Positions 27,557 to 36,885 of a stretch of 64,000 nt of DNA are shown one piece after another. This stretch comes from Phenylobacterium hankyongense (GTDB lineage: Bacteria > Pseudomonadota > Alphaproteobacteria > Caulobacterales > Caulobacteraceae), in assembly GCF_003254505.1 (NCBI RefSeq), contig NZ_QFYP01000001.1, positions 1 to 64,000 of the forward strand, given 5' to 3'. The stretch's first letter is position 1, and every line of letters begins with the position of its first letter. A model generated the notes under the pieces. It worked only from the letters and a program-made list of their open reading frames with translations. It did no database searches and had not been told where the DNA came from. A program made the position numbers and the translations under genes.

Positions 27557-29644
27557 ATGACCTTCCTCATCCCGCTCTGTCGCCTGCTGTTCATCGGCCT
27601 GCTGTTGGCGGCGACGCCCGCCCTGGCGGCGACGCCGATCCACGCCTCCTCGCCGGGCGACGTGCTCACCGTCGAGGTCTCCACCGACGGCGACGGCCGC
27701 GCCAGCTATGCGATCAGCCGCCTCGGCAAGCCGGTGATCGCGCCCTCCAAGCTCGGGTTCCTGTTCGTCGACGCGCCGAAGTTCGACCGCAGCCTGGTGG
27801 CCTCGGACCTTGGCCGGCGATCGGTCGACGAGACCTGGGAGCAGCCGTGGGGCGAGTGGCGCCATATCCGCAACAGCTTCAACGAACTGCGCGTGGGCCT
27901 GACCGAGATCGGCGGGCTGAAACGCCGTATCGACGTGGTGTTCCGCCTCTACGACGACGGGGTCGGCTTCCGTTACGAGTTCCCGGACCAGCCCCAGCTC
28001 AAGACCGTCAAGATCGGCGAGGAGCTCACCGAGTTCGTCATGGCCCAGCCGGGCGAGGCCTGGTGGAACACCGCCTTCGAGTGGGACCGCGAGGAATATC
28101 TCTACAACCGCACCCGCATCGAGGAGGTGGGGCTCGCCCAGACCCCGATGACCGTGCGCTTCGCCGACGGCCTGCACGTGGCGATCCACGAGGCGGCGCT
28201 GGTGGACTACTCCGGCATGAACCTGGCCCGGGTCGAGGGCCGCCGCTTCAAGGCCGCCCTGACGCCCAGCGTCGGCGACGCCAAGGTGACCCGCACCGCC
28301 CCCTTCCCCACCCCCTGGCGCACCCTGCAGATCGCCGACAGCGCCGGCGGGCTCTACATGTCCAACCTGATCCTGAACCTGAACGAGCCGAACAAGCTGG
28401 GCGACGTGTCCTGGTTCAAGCCCACCAAGTTCGTCGGCATCTGGTGGGACATGCACCTCGACAAGAAGACCTGGAGCACCGGCCCGCGCCACGGAGCCAC
28501 GACCGCCGAGACCCTGCGCTACATCGACTTCGCCGCGGCGCACGGCTTCGGCGGCGTGCTGGTGGAGGGCTGGAACAAGGGCTGGGACGGCGAGTGGTTC
28601 GGCCACGGCGACGAGTTCAGCTTCACCGAACCGGCCGCCGACTTCGACCTCAAGAAGGTCACCGCCTACGCCAGATCCAAGGGCGTGCAGCTGATCGGCC
28701 ACCACGAGACCGGGGCCAACGCCGCCCGCTACGAGAGCCAGATGGACGCGGCCTTCGCCCTCGACGAGCAGCTCGGGATCAGCACGGTCAAGACCGGCTA
28801 TGTCTCCGACGCCGCCCAGGCCCAGGTCATCGGCCTGGACGGCAAGCCGCACCTGACCTGGCACGAGAGCCAGGACATGGCCCGCCACTACCTCAAGGTC
28901 GTGGAGGCTGCGGCCCGCCACCATGTCGCGATCGACACCCACGAGCCGATCAAGGACACCGGCCTTCGCCGCACCTATCCCAACTGGGTCTCAGGCGAAG
29001 GCGCCCGCGGCCAGGAATACAACGCCTGGGGTAACCCGGGTAATCCGCCCGAGCACGAGACCAACCTCGTCTTCACCCGCATGCTGAGGGGGCCGATGGA
29101 CTTCACGCCGGGGGTGTTCGGCATGAAGACCCGCTCGCCCGACGGGGTGCCGACCACCTGGGCGAAGCAGCTGGCGCTGTACGTGGTACTCTACAGCCCC
29201 GTGCAGATGGCCGCCGACCGGATCGAGAACTACGAGGCCAACCCGAAGCCCTTCAAGTTCATCGAGGAGGTGCCGACCGACTGGTCCGACACGCGCGTGC
29301 TGAACGGCGAGGTCGGCGACTTCGTCACCATCGCGCGGAAGGACCGCAAGTCCGACGACTGGTATCTGGGTTCGATCAGCGACGAGTTCGGCCGGGCCCT
29401 GACGGTCCAGCTCGGATTCCTCGATCCCGGCCGGCGGTATCGCGCGGAGATCTATCGCGACGGCCCGGGCGCCGACTGGAAGAAGGCGCCCAGCGACATC
29501 GTCATCGAGCAGCGCCAGGTGACCGCCGCCGACACCCTGACCCTGCGCCTCGCGCCGGGCGGCGGTCAGGCGATCCGTTTCACGCCGATCGACGGAGGGC
29601 GCAGGCTGCGCGGCCCCGAGCGCCCGGCGAAGCCCCGCCCCTAG
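27557..29644 (+). CDS. GH97 alpha-glucosidase (SusB-like), secreted
   Basis: Periplasmic glycoside hydrolase of 695 residues with an N-terminal signal peptide (cut near residue 24, ALA/ATP). It has the GH97 beta-super-sandwich, the catalytic (beta/alpha)8 barrel (FVGIWWDMH, GFGGVLVEGWNKGWDG) and a C-terminal beta-domain. Glutamates of the inverting SusB subgroup are present: HHETGAN (near residue 384), DTHEPIKDTG (near 463) and ARGQEYNAWG (near 487). The enzyme should release glucose from the non-reducing ends of alpha-linked oligosaccharides. It follows glucokinase by 65 bases and closes the operon. Confidence 0.93.
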   Translation: MTFLIPLCRLLFIGLLLAATPALAATPIHASSPGDVLTVEVSTDGDGRASYAISRLGKPVIAPSKLGFLFVDAPKFDRSLVASDLGRRSVDETWEQPWGEWRHIRNSFNELRVGLTEIGGLKRRIDVVFRLYDDGVGFRYEFPDQPQLKTVKIGEELTEFVMAQPGEAWWNTAFEWDREEYLYNRTRIEEVGLAQTPMTVRFADGLHVAIHEAALVDYSGMNLARVEGRRFKAALTPSVGDAKVTRTAPFPTPWRTLQIADSAGGLYMSNLILNLNEPNKLGDVSWFKPTKFVGIWWDMHLDKKTWSTGPRHGATTAETLRYIDFAAAHGFGGVLVEGWNKGWDGEWFGHGDEFSFTEPAADFDLKKVTAYARSKGVQLIGHHETGANAARYESQMDAAFALDEQLGISTVKTGYVSDAAQAQVIGLDGKPHLTWHESQDMARHYLKVVEAAARHHVAIDTHEPIKDTGLRRTYPNWVSGEGARGQEYNAWGNPGNPPEHETNLVFTRMLRGPMDFTPGVFGMKTRSPDGVPTTWAKQLALYVVLYSPVQMAADRIENYEANPKPFKFIEEVPTDWSDTRVLNGEVGDFVTIARKDRKSDDWYLGSISDEFGRALTVQLGFLDPGRRYRAEIYRDGPGADWKKAPSDIVIEQRQVTAADTLTLRLAPGGGQAIRFTPIDGGRRLRGPERPAKPRP

Positions 29645-29725
29645 CCGCCGTCAGCGCTCTGGGCGCCCTGGCGTCGGATGTGGCATGGCCTCATGCTGAT
29701 CCGACGTTGGGGGAGAGTGAGTTCG

Positions 29726-30220
29726 ATGAAGACGTTCCTGGCCGCCGCCTCGGCCGCCATGGCTCTGGCCGTCCCCGTCCATGCCCAGACGGCCGCGGCC
29801 GCGCCGCCCGCGGCGATCAAGACCTTCGCCGCCTCGGCCGAGCTCGACGCCCTGATCGCCCAGGCCAAGCAGCAGCGGAAGGACGGCCAGGCGCTGGTTT
29901 CCCTACCCCTGCTGCGCCTGCCGCCGGCCATGGCGCGGCTCGACTACCGGGCGAGCCTCGGTCCGGCCAATCTGCACAAGGCCGAGATGGAGATGTTCTA
30001 CGTCCTGGAGGGCTCGGCGACCCTGGTGGTCGGCGGCGTCCTGGTGGATCCGACGCCCGCCAACGGCGGCAACCTGAACGGCGCCTCGGTGGCCGGCGGC
30101 GAGTCCCGCCGCATCGCCCGCGGCGACGTACTAATGATCCCGCCGAACACGCCCCACTGGTTCAGCGCGGTGGATCGCCTGGTGGTGATCTCCGTCCACA
30201 CCCCGGCCGCGGCCTCCTAG
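29726..30220 (+). CDS. Secreted cupin-domain protein
   Basis: A 164-residue protein with a signal peptide (MKTFLAAASAAMALAVPVHAQ) and one cupin barrel: motif 1 in LHKAEMEMFYVLEGSATLVVGG and motif 2 in RRIARGDVLMIPPNTPHWFSA. A metal site is plausible, but motif 1 has a single His. GGGAGAG lies 6 bases upstream of the chosen ATG; a start 48 bases earlier lacks a signal-like N-terminus. It is 12 bases before the YaiI-type gene. Function is unknown. Confidence 0.8.
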   Translation: MKTFLAAASAAMALAVPVHAQTAAAAPPAAIKTFAASAELDALIAQAKQQRKDGQALVSLPLLRLPPAMARLDYRASLGPANLHKAEMEMFYVLEGSATLVVGGVLVDPTPANGGNLNGASVAGGESRRIARGDVLMIPPNTPHWFSAVDRLVVISVHTPAAAS

Positions 30221-30231
30221 CCGAGCTCGCC

Positions 30232-30684
30232 ATGCGCATCTTCATCGACGCCGACGCCTGTCCCGTGAAGGATGAGATCTACAAGGTGGCCGCCCGCTAC
30301 GGCCTGAAGACCTTCGTGGTGTCCAACAGCTTCATCGCCATCCCGCCCTCGCCGCTGATCGAGCGCCGGATCGTCGAGGCCGGTCCCGACGTGGCGGACG
30401 ACTGGATCGCCGACCAGGCGGAGCCGGGCGACATCGTGGTCACCAACGACATCCCGCTGGCCGACCGGGTGCTGAAGAAGGACGCCGCGGCGATCGCCCC
30501 GAACGGGCGGCCGTTCACGCCGGATTCCATCGGCCAGGCGCTCGCCCAACGCTCGATCATGGAGCACATCCGCTCGACCGGAGAGATCACCGGCGGCCCG
30601 CGGCCGTTCGACCGGTCCGACCGCTCGCGCTTCCTCCAGGCGCTGGACGAGGCGGTCAACCGCGAGGGGCGCAAGCGGCGCTGA
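30232..30684 (+). CDS. YaiI/YqxD family protein (UPF0178, DUF188)
   Basis: A 150-residue protein with the complete UPF0178 pattern: the start MRIFIDADACPVKDEIYKVA, then VVSNSFI, a central DDWIADQAEPGDIVVTNDIPLADRVL, and a conserved NGRPFTPDSIG. The NYN/PIN-like acidic site suggests a nuclease fold, but no activity is established. The ATG lies 12 bases after the cupin gene. Confidence 0.92.
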   Translation: MRIFIDADACPVKDEIYKVAARYGLKTFVVSNSFIAIPPSPLIERRIVEAGPDVADDWIADQAEPGDIVVTNDIPLADRVLKKDAAAIAPNGRPFTPDSIGQALAQRSIMEHIRSTGEITGGPRPFDRSDRSRFLQALDEAVNREGRKRR

Positions 30685-30769
30685 AGGCCGGGCGGCCATC
30701 GCCGATCGCGCCGCTTGCATCGGCTTCGCCTTGCGCTAGCTTGCCGGCCGTTTTCCGAGGAGGATTTCC

Positions 30770-31279
30770 ATGCGCAGCCTGGTCTTGACGCTCACCGCCG
30801 CGGCCGTCGCGGTCGGTCTTTCGGGTTGCGGGAAGTCCTCCACCCAGCAGCCCGACCAGAGCGCCCAGGCCACCTCCGGCGCCCCCCAGGCCGCCGAGCC
30901 GACCGAGGCCGACAAGAAGGCCATCCTGGCGTCGCTGCCGGCGCCCTACAACACCGCCGACCTCGCCAACGGCCAGGGCAAGTTCGCGCTCTGCAGTTCC
31001 TGCCACACGATCACCGCGGGGGGCCCCAACATGACCGGCCCCAACCTGCATGGCATCATCGGCGAGAAAGCCGGCATGCAGCCGGCGAGCTTCCACTTCT
31101 CCGACCCGATGAGGGCCGCCGGCTTCACCTGGGACCCGCAGCACCTGGACCAGTGGCTCGCCGATCCGAAGGCCATGGTGCCCGGCACCAAGATGACCTT
31201 CCCGGGTTTCAAGGACCCGAAGGACCGCACCGACGTCATCGCCTATCTGATGGTCGAGAGCGGCTACAAGCCGCAATAG
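30770..31279 (+). CDS. Lipoprotein class I cytochrome c
   Basis: A 169-residue electron carrier anchored by a lipid. The lipobox LSGC ends at C20, followed by a Gln/Ser/Ala linker. The haem site is CSSCH (75-79) and the axial Met is M142 in PGTKMTFPGF. The fold resembles cytochrome c2/c550 types (GPNLHGIIG). GAGGATTT precedes the ATG. The partner oxidase or dehydrogenase is not in the window. Confidence 0.92.
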   Translation: MRSLVLTLTAAAVAVGLSGCGKSSTQQPDQSAQATSGAPQAAEPTEADKKAILASLPAPYNTADLANGQGKFALCSSCHTITAGGPNMTGPNLHGIIGEKAGMQPASFHFSDPMRAAGFTWDPQHLDQWLADPKAMVPGTKMTFPGFKDPKDRTDVIAYLMVESGYKPQ

Positions 31280-31462
31280 TCCCGCTCTCCCCTGACGCGA
31301 TTTAGGTGTCTAGACAACCTTGACGAGAAATACGGCCGGGCGCATCCTCGGTCCGTCGAACCTGCATCTGTCCGACGACTTCCCTCCGCCCCGGCGTCCC
31401 CAATGCCGGTGCGGAGCGCGCAGAACGGGCATCCCCTGCTCCGCTCGGCGCGTCCCGCTTTT

Positions 31463-31495
31463 GGCCTTCCCCCACAAGGGGAAGGCCTCCTTTTT
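31463..31495 (+). terminator. Rho-independent terminator
   Basis: A perfect 10-bp stem GGCCTTCCCC / GGGGAAGGCC with loop CACAA, followed by TCC and five T residues on the plus strand. It ends the cytochrome c transcript about 190 bases after its stop. The minus-strand side has no T-tract, so it serves the RND operon poorly. Confidence 0.75.
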
Positions 31496-31506
31496 GGGGC
31501 CCCGAC

Positions 31507-34500
31507 CTACTCCGCGGCGTTGGCGACGCCGGCCTTCTCGGCGTCCTCGAACGCCTCGATCCGCCGCGCGGTGGCCTGCGGCGACTTCGTGAACCGCGCC
31601 AGCAGATTGTAGAACACCGGCACCACGAACAGCGTCACCAGGGTGGCGAAGATCACGCCGAAGAAGATGGTCACCCCGATGGTCTTGCGGCTCTCGCCGC
31701 CGGCCCCGCCCCAGACGATCAGCGGGATCGCGCCCGCCGCCGCCGAGATCGAGGTCATGATGATCGGGCGCAGCCGCAGGGAGGCGCTCTCGATCACCGC
31801 CTCGCGGATCGACAGGCCCTCGTCGCGCAGCTGGTTGGCGAACTCCACGATCAGGATGCCGTTCTTGGCCGCGATCCCCACCAGGATGATCAGGCCGATC
31901 TCGCTGTAGGTGTTGATCGTCGAGCCGGAGACCAGCAGGCCGAAGAGGCCGCCCAGCGCCGCCACCGGCACCGTCAACATGATCACGGCCGGGTGGATCC
32001 AGCTCTCGAACTGCGCGGCCAGCACCAGGAACACCAGCAGCAGCGCCAGGCCGAAGGCCAGGCCCACCGAGCCGCCGGCCTCCAGGTAGTCGCGGGCCAT
32101 GCCGCCCCACTTGTGGCTCGCGCCGGTGCTCTGGCGGGCGATCTCGGCGTCGAAGAACTTCACCGCGTCGCCCACCGTGTAGCCGGGGTTCAGCTGCACC
32201 GAGAGGGTGATGGACCGCAACCGGTCGACCCGGACGCGGTTGGGCGTGTCGCCGCTCACCTTGCTGGTGGTCACCGCCGACAACGGCACCGTCGCGCCGG
32301 AGTTGGCGCGCACGTAGACCTTGCTCAGGTCCTGCTCGGTCATCCGCTGGGCGCGGTCGGTCTGCAGGATGACGTCGTATTCCTGGCCCGACTTGACGTA
32401 GGTGGTGACCTTCTCGGAGCCGAACAGCGCCTGCAGCGCACTGCCCACCGACTGCGCCGACACGCCGAGGGCCGCGGCCTTCTCCTTGTCGATGTTGACC
32501 AGCAGCCGCGGGCTGGTGGGCTCGTAGTCCAGGCGGGCGCGGGCCATGCCGGGATTGTTCTGCGCCGCGGTCAGCAGGGGCTGCACGACGGCGTCGATCT
32601 GCGGGTACTCGTCGCCCAGCAGGATGAGGTCGACGTTGCTGCCGCCGCCGCCGCCGCCCCGCTGCAGGCTGGGCCGCACCGAGGCGACCACACGCGCCCC
32701 GGTGATCGAGGAGAATTCGCGGTTCAGCTGCGCGGCGAGGTCCTGCGAGGTGACCTTGTGCTTGGCGTTGTCAGGCAGCAGCACGTTGGCGTTGCCGGAA
32801 TTGAACTGGTTGTTGCCGAAGCCGGGGATCGAGACGGTGTAGCGCTCGGCGATGCCCTGACGGCGCAGCTCCTGCAGGCGCCTCTCGACCTGCTTGGCGA
32901 TTTTGAAGGTGTAGTCGTAGCCGGAGCCCTCCGGCGCCTGGACGCCGATGTCGACCCGTCCGCGGTCCTCGTTCGGCACCAGCTCCTTCGGCAGGGTCTG
33001 GAACAGCAGGGCCGCGGTGAGCGCCAGCAACAGCACCAGGCCGCCGGCCGCGATGGTCGCCGTCGTGCGGCCGAGCAGCCCCTCCAGCGAGGCCTGGTAG
33101 GAGGCGCGCAGGGCGTTCATGCCCCGGTCGACGTTGCGCGCCAGGAAGCCTTCGCCATGCGCAGGCCGCAACAGCTTCGACGCCAGCATCGGCGACAGGC
33201 TGAGCGCCAGGACCGCCGAGAACGCCACCGCCGCGGCGATGGCCACCGCCAGCTCGACGAACAGCCGGCCGATATAGCCGGGCATGAACATCAGCGGCGC
33301 GAACACCGCGATCAGCACGATGGTGGTGGCGACGACGGCGAAGAACACCTGCCGCGCGCCGCGCTGCGCGCCGACGATCGGCGGCTCGCCCTCGTCGATG
33401 CGTCGCTGGATGTTCTCCACCACCACGATGGCGTCGTCGACCACCAGGCCGATCGCCAGCACCAGCGCCAGCAGGGTCAACAGGTTGATCGAGAAGCCCA
33501 GCGGGGCCAGCACGATGAAGGTCGACAGGACGCAGATCGGCGCCACGACCGAGGGGATCAGCGCCGCCCGCCAGGTGCCCAGGAACAGGAAGTTGACCAG
33601 CGCCACCAGCGCCAGCGAGATCCCCATGGTGATCCACACCTCCTGGATCGCATGGCGGGTGAAGGCCGTGTAGTCGATGGCGACGATGATCTTGGTGCCC
33701 TTGGGCAGGGTCTTGTTGATCTCGGCGACCGCCTTGGTGACCCCGTCGGAGATCTCCAGGTCGTTGGCCTGCGACTGGCGGGTGATGGCGATGCCGACCT
33801 GGTCGGCGCCGTTGGACCGGAACAGCCGCCGGCGCTCGTCCGGCCCCTCCTCCACCCGCGCGATGTCGCCCAGGCGGGTCACGTAGCCGCTGGAGATGCT
33901 GGACGTCGACATGGTCGACATCGTCCCCTGCGCCGCGCCGGCCGTGGCCGCCGTGCCGCCCAGCGCGGCGGTCCCCTGGGTCTGGGTGCGCGTGGTGGTC
34001 GTGGCCGCCGAATTGCCGGGCACGATAGGCATCCGCGCGAACTCGGCGGCGGTCGAATAGCCCCGGGCGACACGGATGGTGAAGTCCTTGGCGGGCGCTT
34101 CCAGCGCGCCGGCCGGCAGCTCGAGGTTCTGGCTGTTTAGCGCGTTCTCGACGTCGGAGACGGTGATGCCGCGCGCCGCCATGGCGTTGGGATCGAGCCA
34201 GATCCGCATGGAATAGAGCTGCGATCCCGCCAGGAACACCTGCGCCACGCCGGGCACCGTCGACAGCCGCTCCACCAGGTAGCGGTTGGCGTAGTCGGAG
34301 AGCTGCAGCCGGTTCAGGGAGGTGGAGATCATGCTCAGGAACACGATCGGCTGGGCGTCGGCGTTGGCCTTGGCGATCTGCGGCGGGTCGGCCTGCAGGG
34401 GCAGGTTGGCGGTCACGCGGCTGACCGCGTCGCGCACGTCGTTCGCCGCCTCGTCCAGGTTGCGGTCGAGGGTGAACGAAATGCTGATCCGCGACTGCCC

Positions 34501-34758
34501 GTCGCGCGAGGACGAGTTGACCCGGTCGATGCCCTGGATGCCGGCGACCTGGCGCTCGATGACCTGGGTGATCCGCTCCTCGACCACCTCGGCCGAGGCG
34601 CCGCGATAGGTGGTCTGCACCGACACCACGGGCGGATCGACGCTCGGCAGCTCCCGCACCGGCAGGGCGGTGAAGCTGGCCAGGCCGATGACGCACAGGA
34701 TGATCGCCGCCACCGCGGCGAAGACCGGCCGCCGGACGGAGATGTCGGAGAGCATCAT
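31507..34758 (-). CDS. RND efflux permease (HAE-1, AcrB/MexF type)
   Basis: Inner-membrane proton-driven exporter of 1083 residues. The start MMLSDISVRRPVFAAVAAIILCVIGLASF, the proton-relay Asp pair in LALVLAIGLVVDDAIVVVENI (TM4), porter-domain motifs and the repeat LGGLFGLLVSGSTINTYSEIGLIILVGIAAKNGILIVEFANQL identify the family. The periplasmic part has a Ser/Thr/Ala-rich insertion (TTTTRTQTQGTAALGG, about residue 250). Its start overlaps the adaptor stop (ATGA), so the two are one operon. No outer-membrane channel gene is adjacent. The substrate is unknown. Confidence 0.95.
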   Translation of the reverse strand: MMLSDISVRRPVFAAVAAIILCVIGLASFTALPVRELPSVDPPVVSVQTTYRGASAEVVEERITQVIERQVAGIQGIDRVNSSSRDGQSRISISFTLDRNLDEAANDVRDAVSRVTANLPLQADPPQIAKANADAQPIVFLSMISTSLNRLQLSDYANRYLVERLSTVPGVAQVFLAGSQLYSMRIWLDPNAMAARGITVSDVENALNSQNLELPAGALEAPAKDFTIRVARGYSTAAEFARMPIVPGNSAATTTTRTQTQGTAALGGTAATAGAAQGTMSTMSTSSISSGYVTRLGDIARVEEGPDERRRLFRSNGADQVGIAITRQSQANDLEISDGVTKAVAEINKTLPKGTKIIVAIDYTAFTRHAIQEVWITMGISLALVALVNFLFLGTWRAALIPSVVAPICVLSTFIVLAPLGFSINLLTLLALVLAIGLVVDDAIVVVENIQRRIDEGEPPIVGAQRGARQVFFAVVATTIVLIAVFAPLMFMPGYIGRLFVELAVAIAAAVAFSAVLALSLSPMLASKLLRPAHGEGFLARNVDRGMNALRASYQASLEGLLGRTTATIAAGGLVLLLALTAALLFQTLPKELVPNEDRGRVDIGVQAPEGSGYDYTFKIAKQVERRLQELRRQGIAERYTVSIPGFGNNQFNSGNANVLLPDNAKHKVTSQDLAAQLNREFSSITGARVVASVRPSLQRGGGGGGSNVDLILLGDEYPQIDAVVQPLLTAAQNNPGMARARLDYEPTSPRLLVNIDKEKAAALGVSAQSVGSALQALFGSEKVTTYVKSGQEYDVILQTDRAQRMTEQDLSKVYVRANSGATVPLSAVTTSKVSGDTPNRVRVDRLRSITLSVQLNPGYTVGDAVKFFDAEIARQSTGASHKWGGMARDYLEAGGSVGLAFGLALLLVFLVLAAQFESWIHPAVIMLTVPVAALGGLFGLLVSGSTINTYSEIGLIILVGIAAKNGILIVEFANQLRDEGLSIREAVIESASLRLRPIIMTSISAAAGAIPLIVWGGAGGESRKTIGVTIFFGVIFATLVTLFVVPVFYNLLARFTKSPQATARRIEAFEDAEKAGVANAAE

Positions 34759-35921
34759 GCGGCGGGGCCGCTCGCCACGCGGACCGGCTGGCCCGGCTGG
34801 ATCTTGTTCAGGCCGTCAGCGACCACCTGCTCACCGGACCGCAGACCCTCGGTGATCTCCACGAACCCGTCCTGCCGCAGCCCGGTGATCACCGGGCGCT
34901 GCTCGGTGGTCGTGCCCTTGCCGTGCGCACGCAGCACGTAGACGAAGGCGGAGTCGCCCTGGACCTGGAGGCCGGATTCCGGCGCCGCCACCCCCTGGCG
35001 GGTTCCCCGCGCGATGGACACGCGGATCATCATGCCGGGCTTCAGCCGCCGATCGGCGTTGGGGAATTCGGCGCGCGCGGTGATCGCCCGGGTGCGCTCG
35101 TCGACCCGGGTGTCGAGCTGGGCGATGCGGCCCTTGATCGTGACGCCGGGGTAGGCGTCGACGTGGGCGGCGATCGGCTGGCCCGGAGCCAGCTGCGCCA
35201 GATAGCGCTCCGGCACCTGGAAATCGACCCGCATGGCGGAAACGTCGTCCAGCGTCACGATTGGGGCGCCCGGATTGACCAGCGCCCCAGGCGCGATGTC
35301 GGACAGCCCGACCACGCCGGAGAACGGCGCGCGGATCAGCCGGTCGGCCTGGCGCGCCTTGGCGACCGCGACGTCGGCCTGCGCGGACAGGTAGGCCGAC
35401 TGGTACTGGTCGATCGCGGATTTCGCGGCGAAGCCCTTTTGGCCAAGCGCCTTCCAGCGGTCGTACTCGCGCTGCGCCTGCACGAGCCGCGCCTCGGCCT
35501 GGGCGAGGCCGGCGTCCTGTTCGGTGTTCTTGAGCTCCACCAGGATCGCGCCGCGCGGCACGAACTGGCCGTCGGTGAAGCGCACCTTGTCCACCAGCTG
35601 GGTGGTGGCCGCCGTCAGGGTCACCGATTGGCGGCCCTTGGCGACGCCCAGCACTTCGATCGAATCGGTGAAGGTGCGGGCCTGGACCGTGGCGGTGGAG
35701 ACCTGCGTCGGGCCGCCGCCGCGTCCGCCCCGGTGTCCGCCGGCGCTCTCGCCTCCGGATCCTTGCATACCGGCCGCCTCCGCGCCGGCGGCCGGACCCT
35801 GTCCGCGCTTAGACGCCAGCTTCAGGCCGCCGACGATGACCATCACCATCAGGACCACGAGGGCGCAGACCAGGAAAAAGTGGCGTCTCAACAAGCCAAG
35901 GTGCTCCGTGGCCTCGGACAT
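34755..35921 (-). CDS. RND efflux periplasmic adaptor (membrane fusion protein)
   Basis: A 388-residue HlyD/AcrA-family adaptor with an N-terminal membrane anchor (about 15-33), a Gly/Arg-rich linker, a split lipoyl domain (GRQSVTLTAATTQLVDKVRF ... LIRAPFSGVVGLSDIAPGALV), an alpha-hairpin (EARLVQAQREYDRWKALG) and beta-barrel/MP domains. I chose the ATG over the TTG one codon earlier. It is first gene of the pump operon. A CAGAAC/GTTCTG-type dyad lies 65 bases upstream. Confidence 0.93.
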   Translation of the reverse strand: MSEATEHLGLLRRHFFLVCALVVLMVMVIVGGLKLASKRGQGPAAGAEAAGMQGSGGESAGGHRGGRGGGPTQVSTATVQARTFTDSIEVLGVAKGRQSVTLTAATTQLVDKVRFTDGQFVPRGAILVELKNTEQDAGLAQAEARLVQAQREYDRWKALGQKGFAAKSAIDQYQSAYLSAQADVAVAKARQADRLIRAPFSGVVGLSDIAPGALVNPGAPIVTLDDVSAMRVDFQVPERYLAQLAPGQPIAAHVDAYPGVTIKGRIAQLDTRVDERTRAITARAEFPNADRRLKPGMMIRVSIARGTRQGVAAPESGLQVQGDSAFVYVLRAHGKGTTTEQRPVITGLRQDGFVEITEGLRSGEQVVADGLNKIQPGQPVRVASGPAA

Positions 35922-35983
35922 CAAGGCGCAATCAGGGACTAAATCAGGGGGCTCTTAAGTGCTTCGCATACACTCCGTCCAGT

Positions 35984-36014
35984 AACAGAACGATGGCTTT
36001 GCGTTTCTGTTCTG
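35984..36014. promoter_or_regulatory. Possible operator upstream of the RND operon
   Basis: Nested inverted repeats: AACAGAA (35984-35990) with TTCTGTT (36005-36011), and CAGAAC (35986-35991) with GTTCTG (36009-36014). The arrangement suggests a dimeric repressor site. The same half-sites with a spacer shorter by 10 bp occur at 56442-56460. Confidence 0.4.
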
Positions 36015-36085
36015 CAACAAGGTGGCGAAAAGGCGCCAGGCGCCCGGATCAGAGCGCCTCGTCGAGGCGGCGAACCTGACCTCTG

Positions 36086-36856
36086 CTAGGCGTCGTAGCC
36101 CGGCAATTCCCGATCCAGCCGGCGCAGCGAGCCCGGCCAGGCCAGCGCCCCGCCGATCCCGCGCGACACCTGGCTCCTGACCTCGTTTTGCGAGGCCTCG
36201 GGGGCGAGCAGCAGGTTCTCGCGACCGGCCGACAGCGCCATCACCTGCATCTTGCAGGCGCGCTCCAGGTAATACATGCCGATCCAGCAGTTGGCGGCGG
36301 TGTCGCCCACCGACAGCGTGCCGTGATTGCGCAGCAGCATCAGGTTCTTGGCGCCGATGTCGGCGACCAGGCGCTCGCGCTCGTCGAGGTTCAGGGCGAT
36401 GCCCTCGTAGTCATGGTAGGCGACCTGCGGCATGACGATCAGCGCATGCTGCGACAGCGGCAGCAGGCCTTCCCTGTTCGCGGCCACCGCCACGCCGTGG
36501 TCGGTATGCAGGTGCATGACGAACCGGGCGTCCTCCCGGGCGTGGTGGATCGCCGAGTGGATGGTGAAGCCCGCCGGATTGATGAAATAGGGCGTCTCCT
36601 GGAGAATATTGCCTTCCAGGTCGATTTTCACCAGCGACGAGGCCGTCATCTCGTCGAACAGCATGCCGTAGGGGTTGATCAGGAAATGGTGCTCGGGTCC
36701 CGGGATGCGGGCCGAGATGTGGGTGTAGATCAGGTCGTCCCACCCGTGCAGGGCCACCAGCCGGTAGAGCGCGGCCAGGTCAACCCGCGCCTGCCACTCC
36801 TCGGCGCTCACCTTGCCCTTCAGCGAAGTCACGCCGGTCACCGATCCGTCCGCCAT
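36086..36856 (-). CDS. Class II aldolase/adducin-family protein
   Basis: A 256-residue cytoplasmic protein of the AraD/FucA fold. Zinc-ligand histidines are visible in FVMHLHTDHG (H115, H117) and LLRNHGTLS (H178). The N-terminal DLIYTHISARIPGPEHHFLINPYGMLFDEMTASSLVKID is characteristic of the adducin-like subgroup. It may be an aldolase, epimerase or decarboxylase; specificity cannot be read. It lies 29 bases after selU on the same strand. Confidence 0.88.
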   Translation of the reverse strand: MADGSVTGVTSLKGKVSAEEWQARVDLAALYRLVALHGWDDLIYTHISARIPGPEHHFLINPYGMLFDEMTASSLVKIDLEGNILQETPYFINPAGFTIHSAIHHAREDARFVMHLHTDHGVAVAANREGLLPLSQHALIVMPQVAYHDYEGIALNLDERERLVADIGAKNLMLLRNHGTLSVGDTAANCWIGMYYLERACKMQVMALSAGRENLLLAPEASQNEVRSQVSRGIGGALAWPGSLRRLDRELPGYDA

Positions 36857-36885
36857 CGGGGTCTCCTGTTCCAGGATTATCGCCG

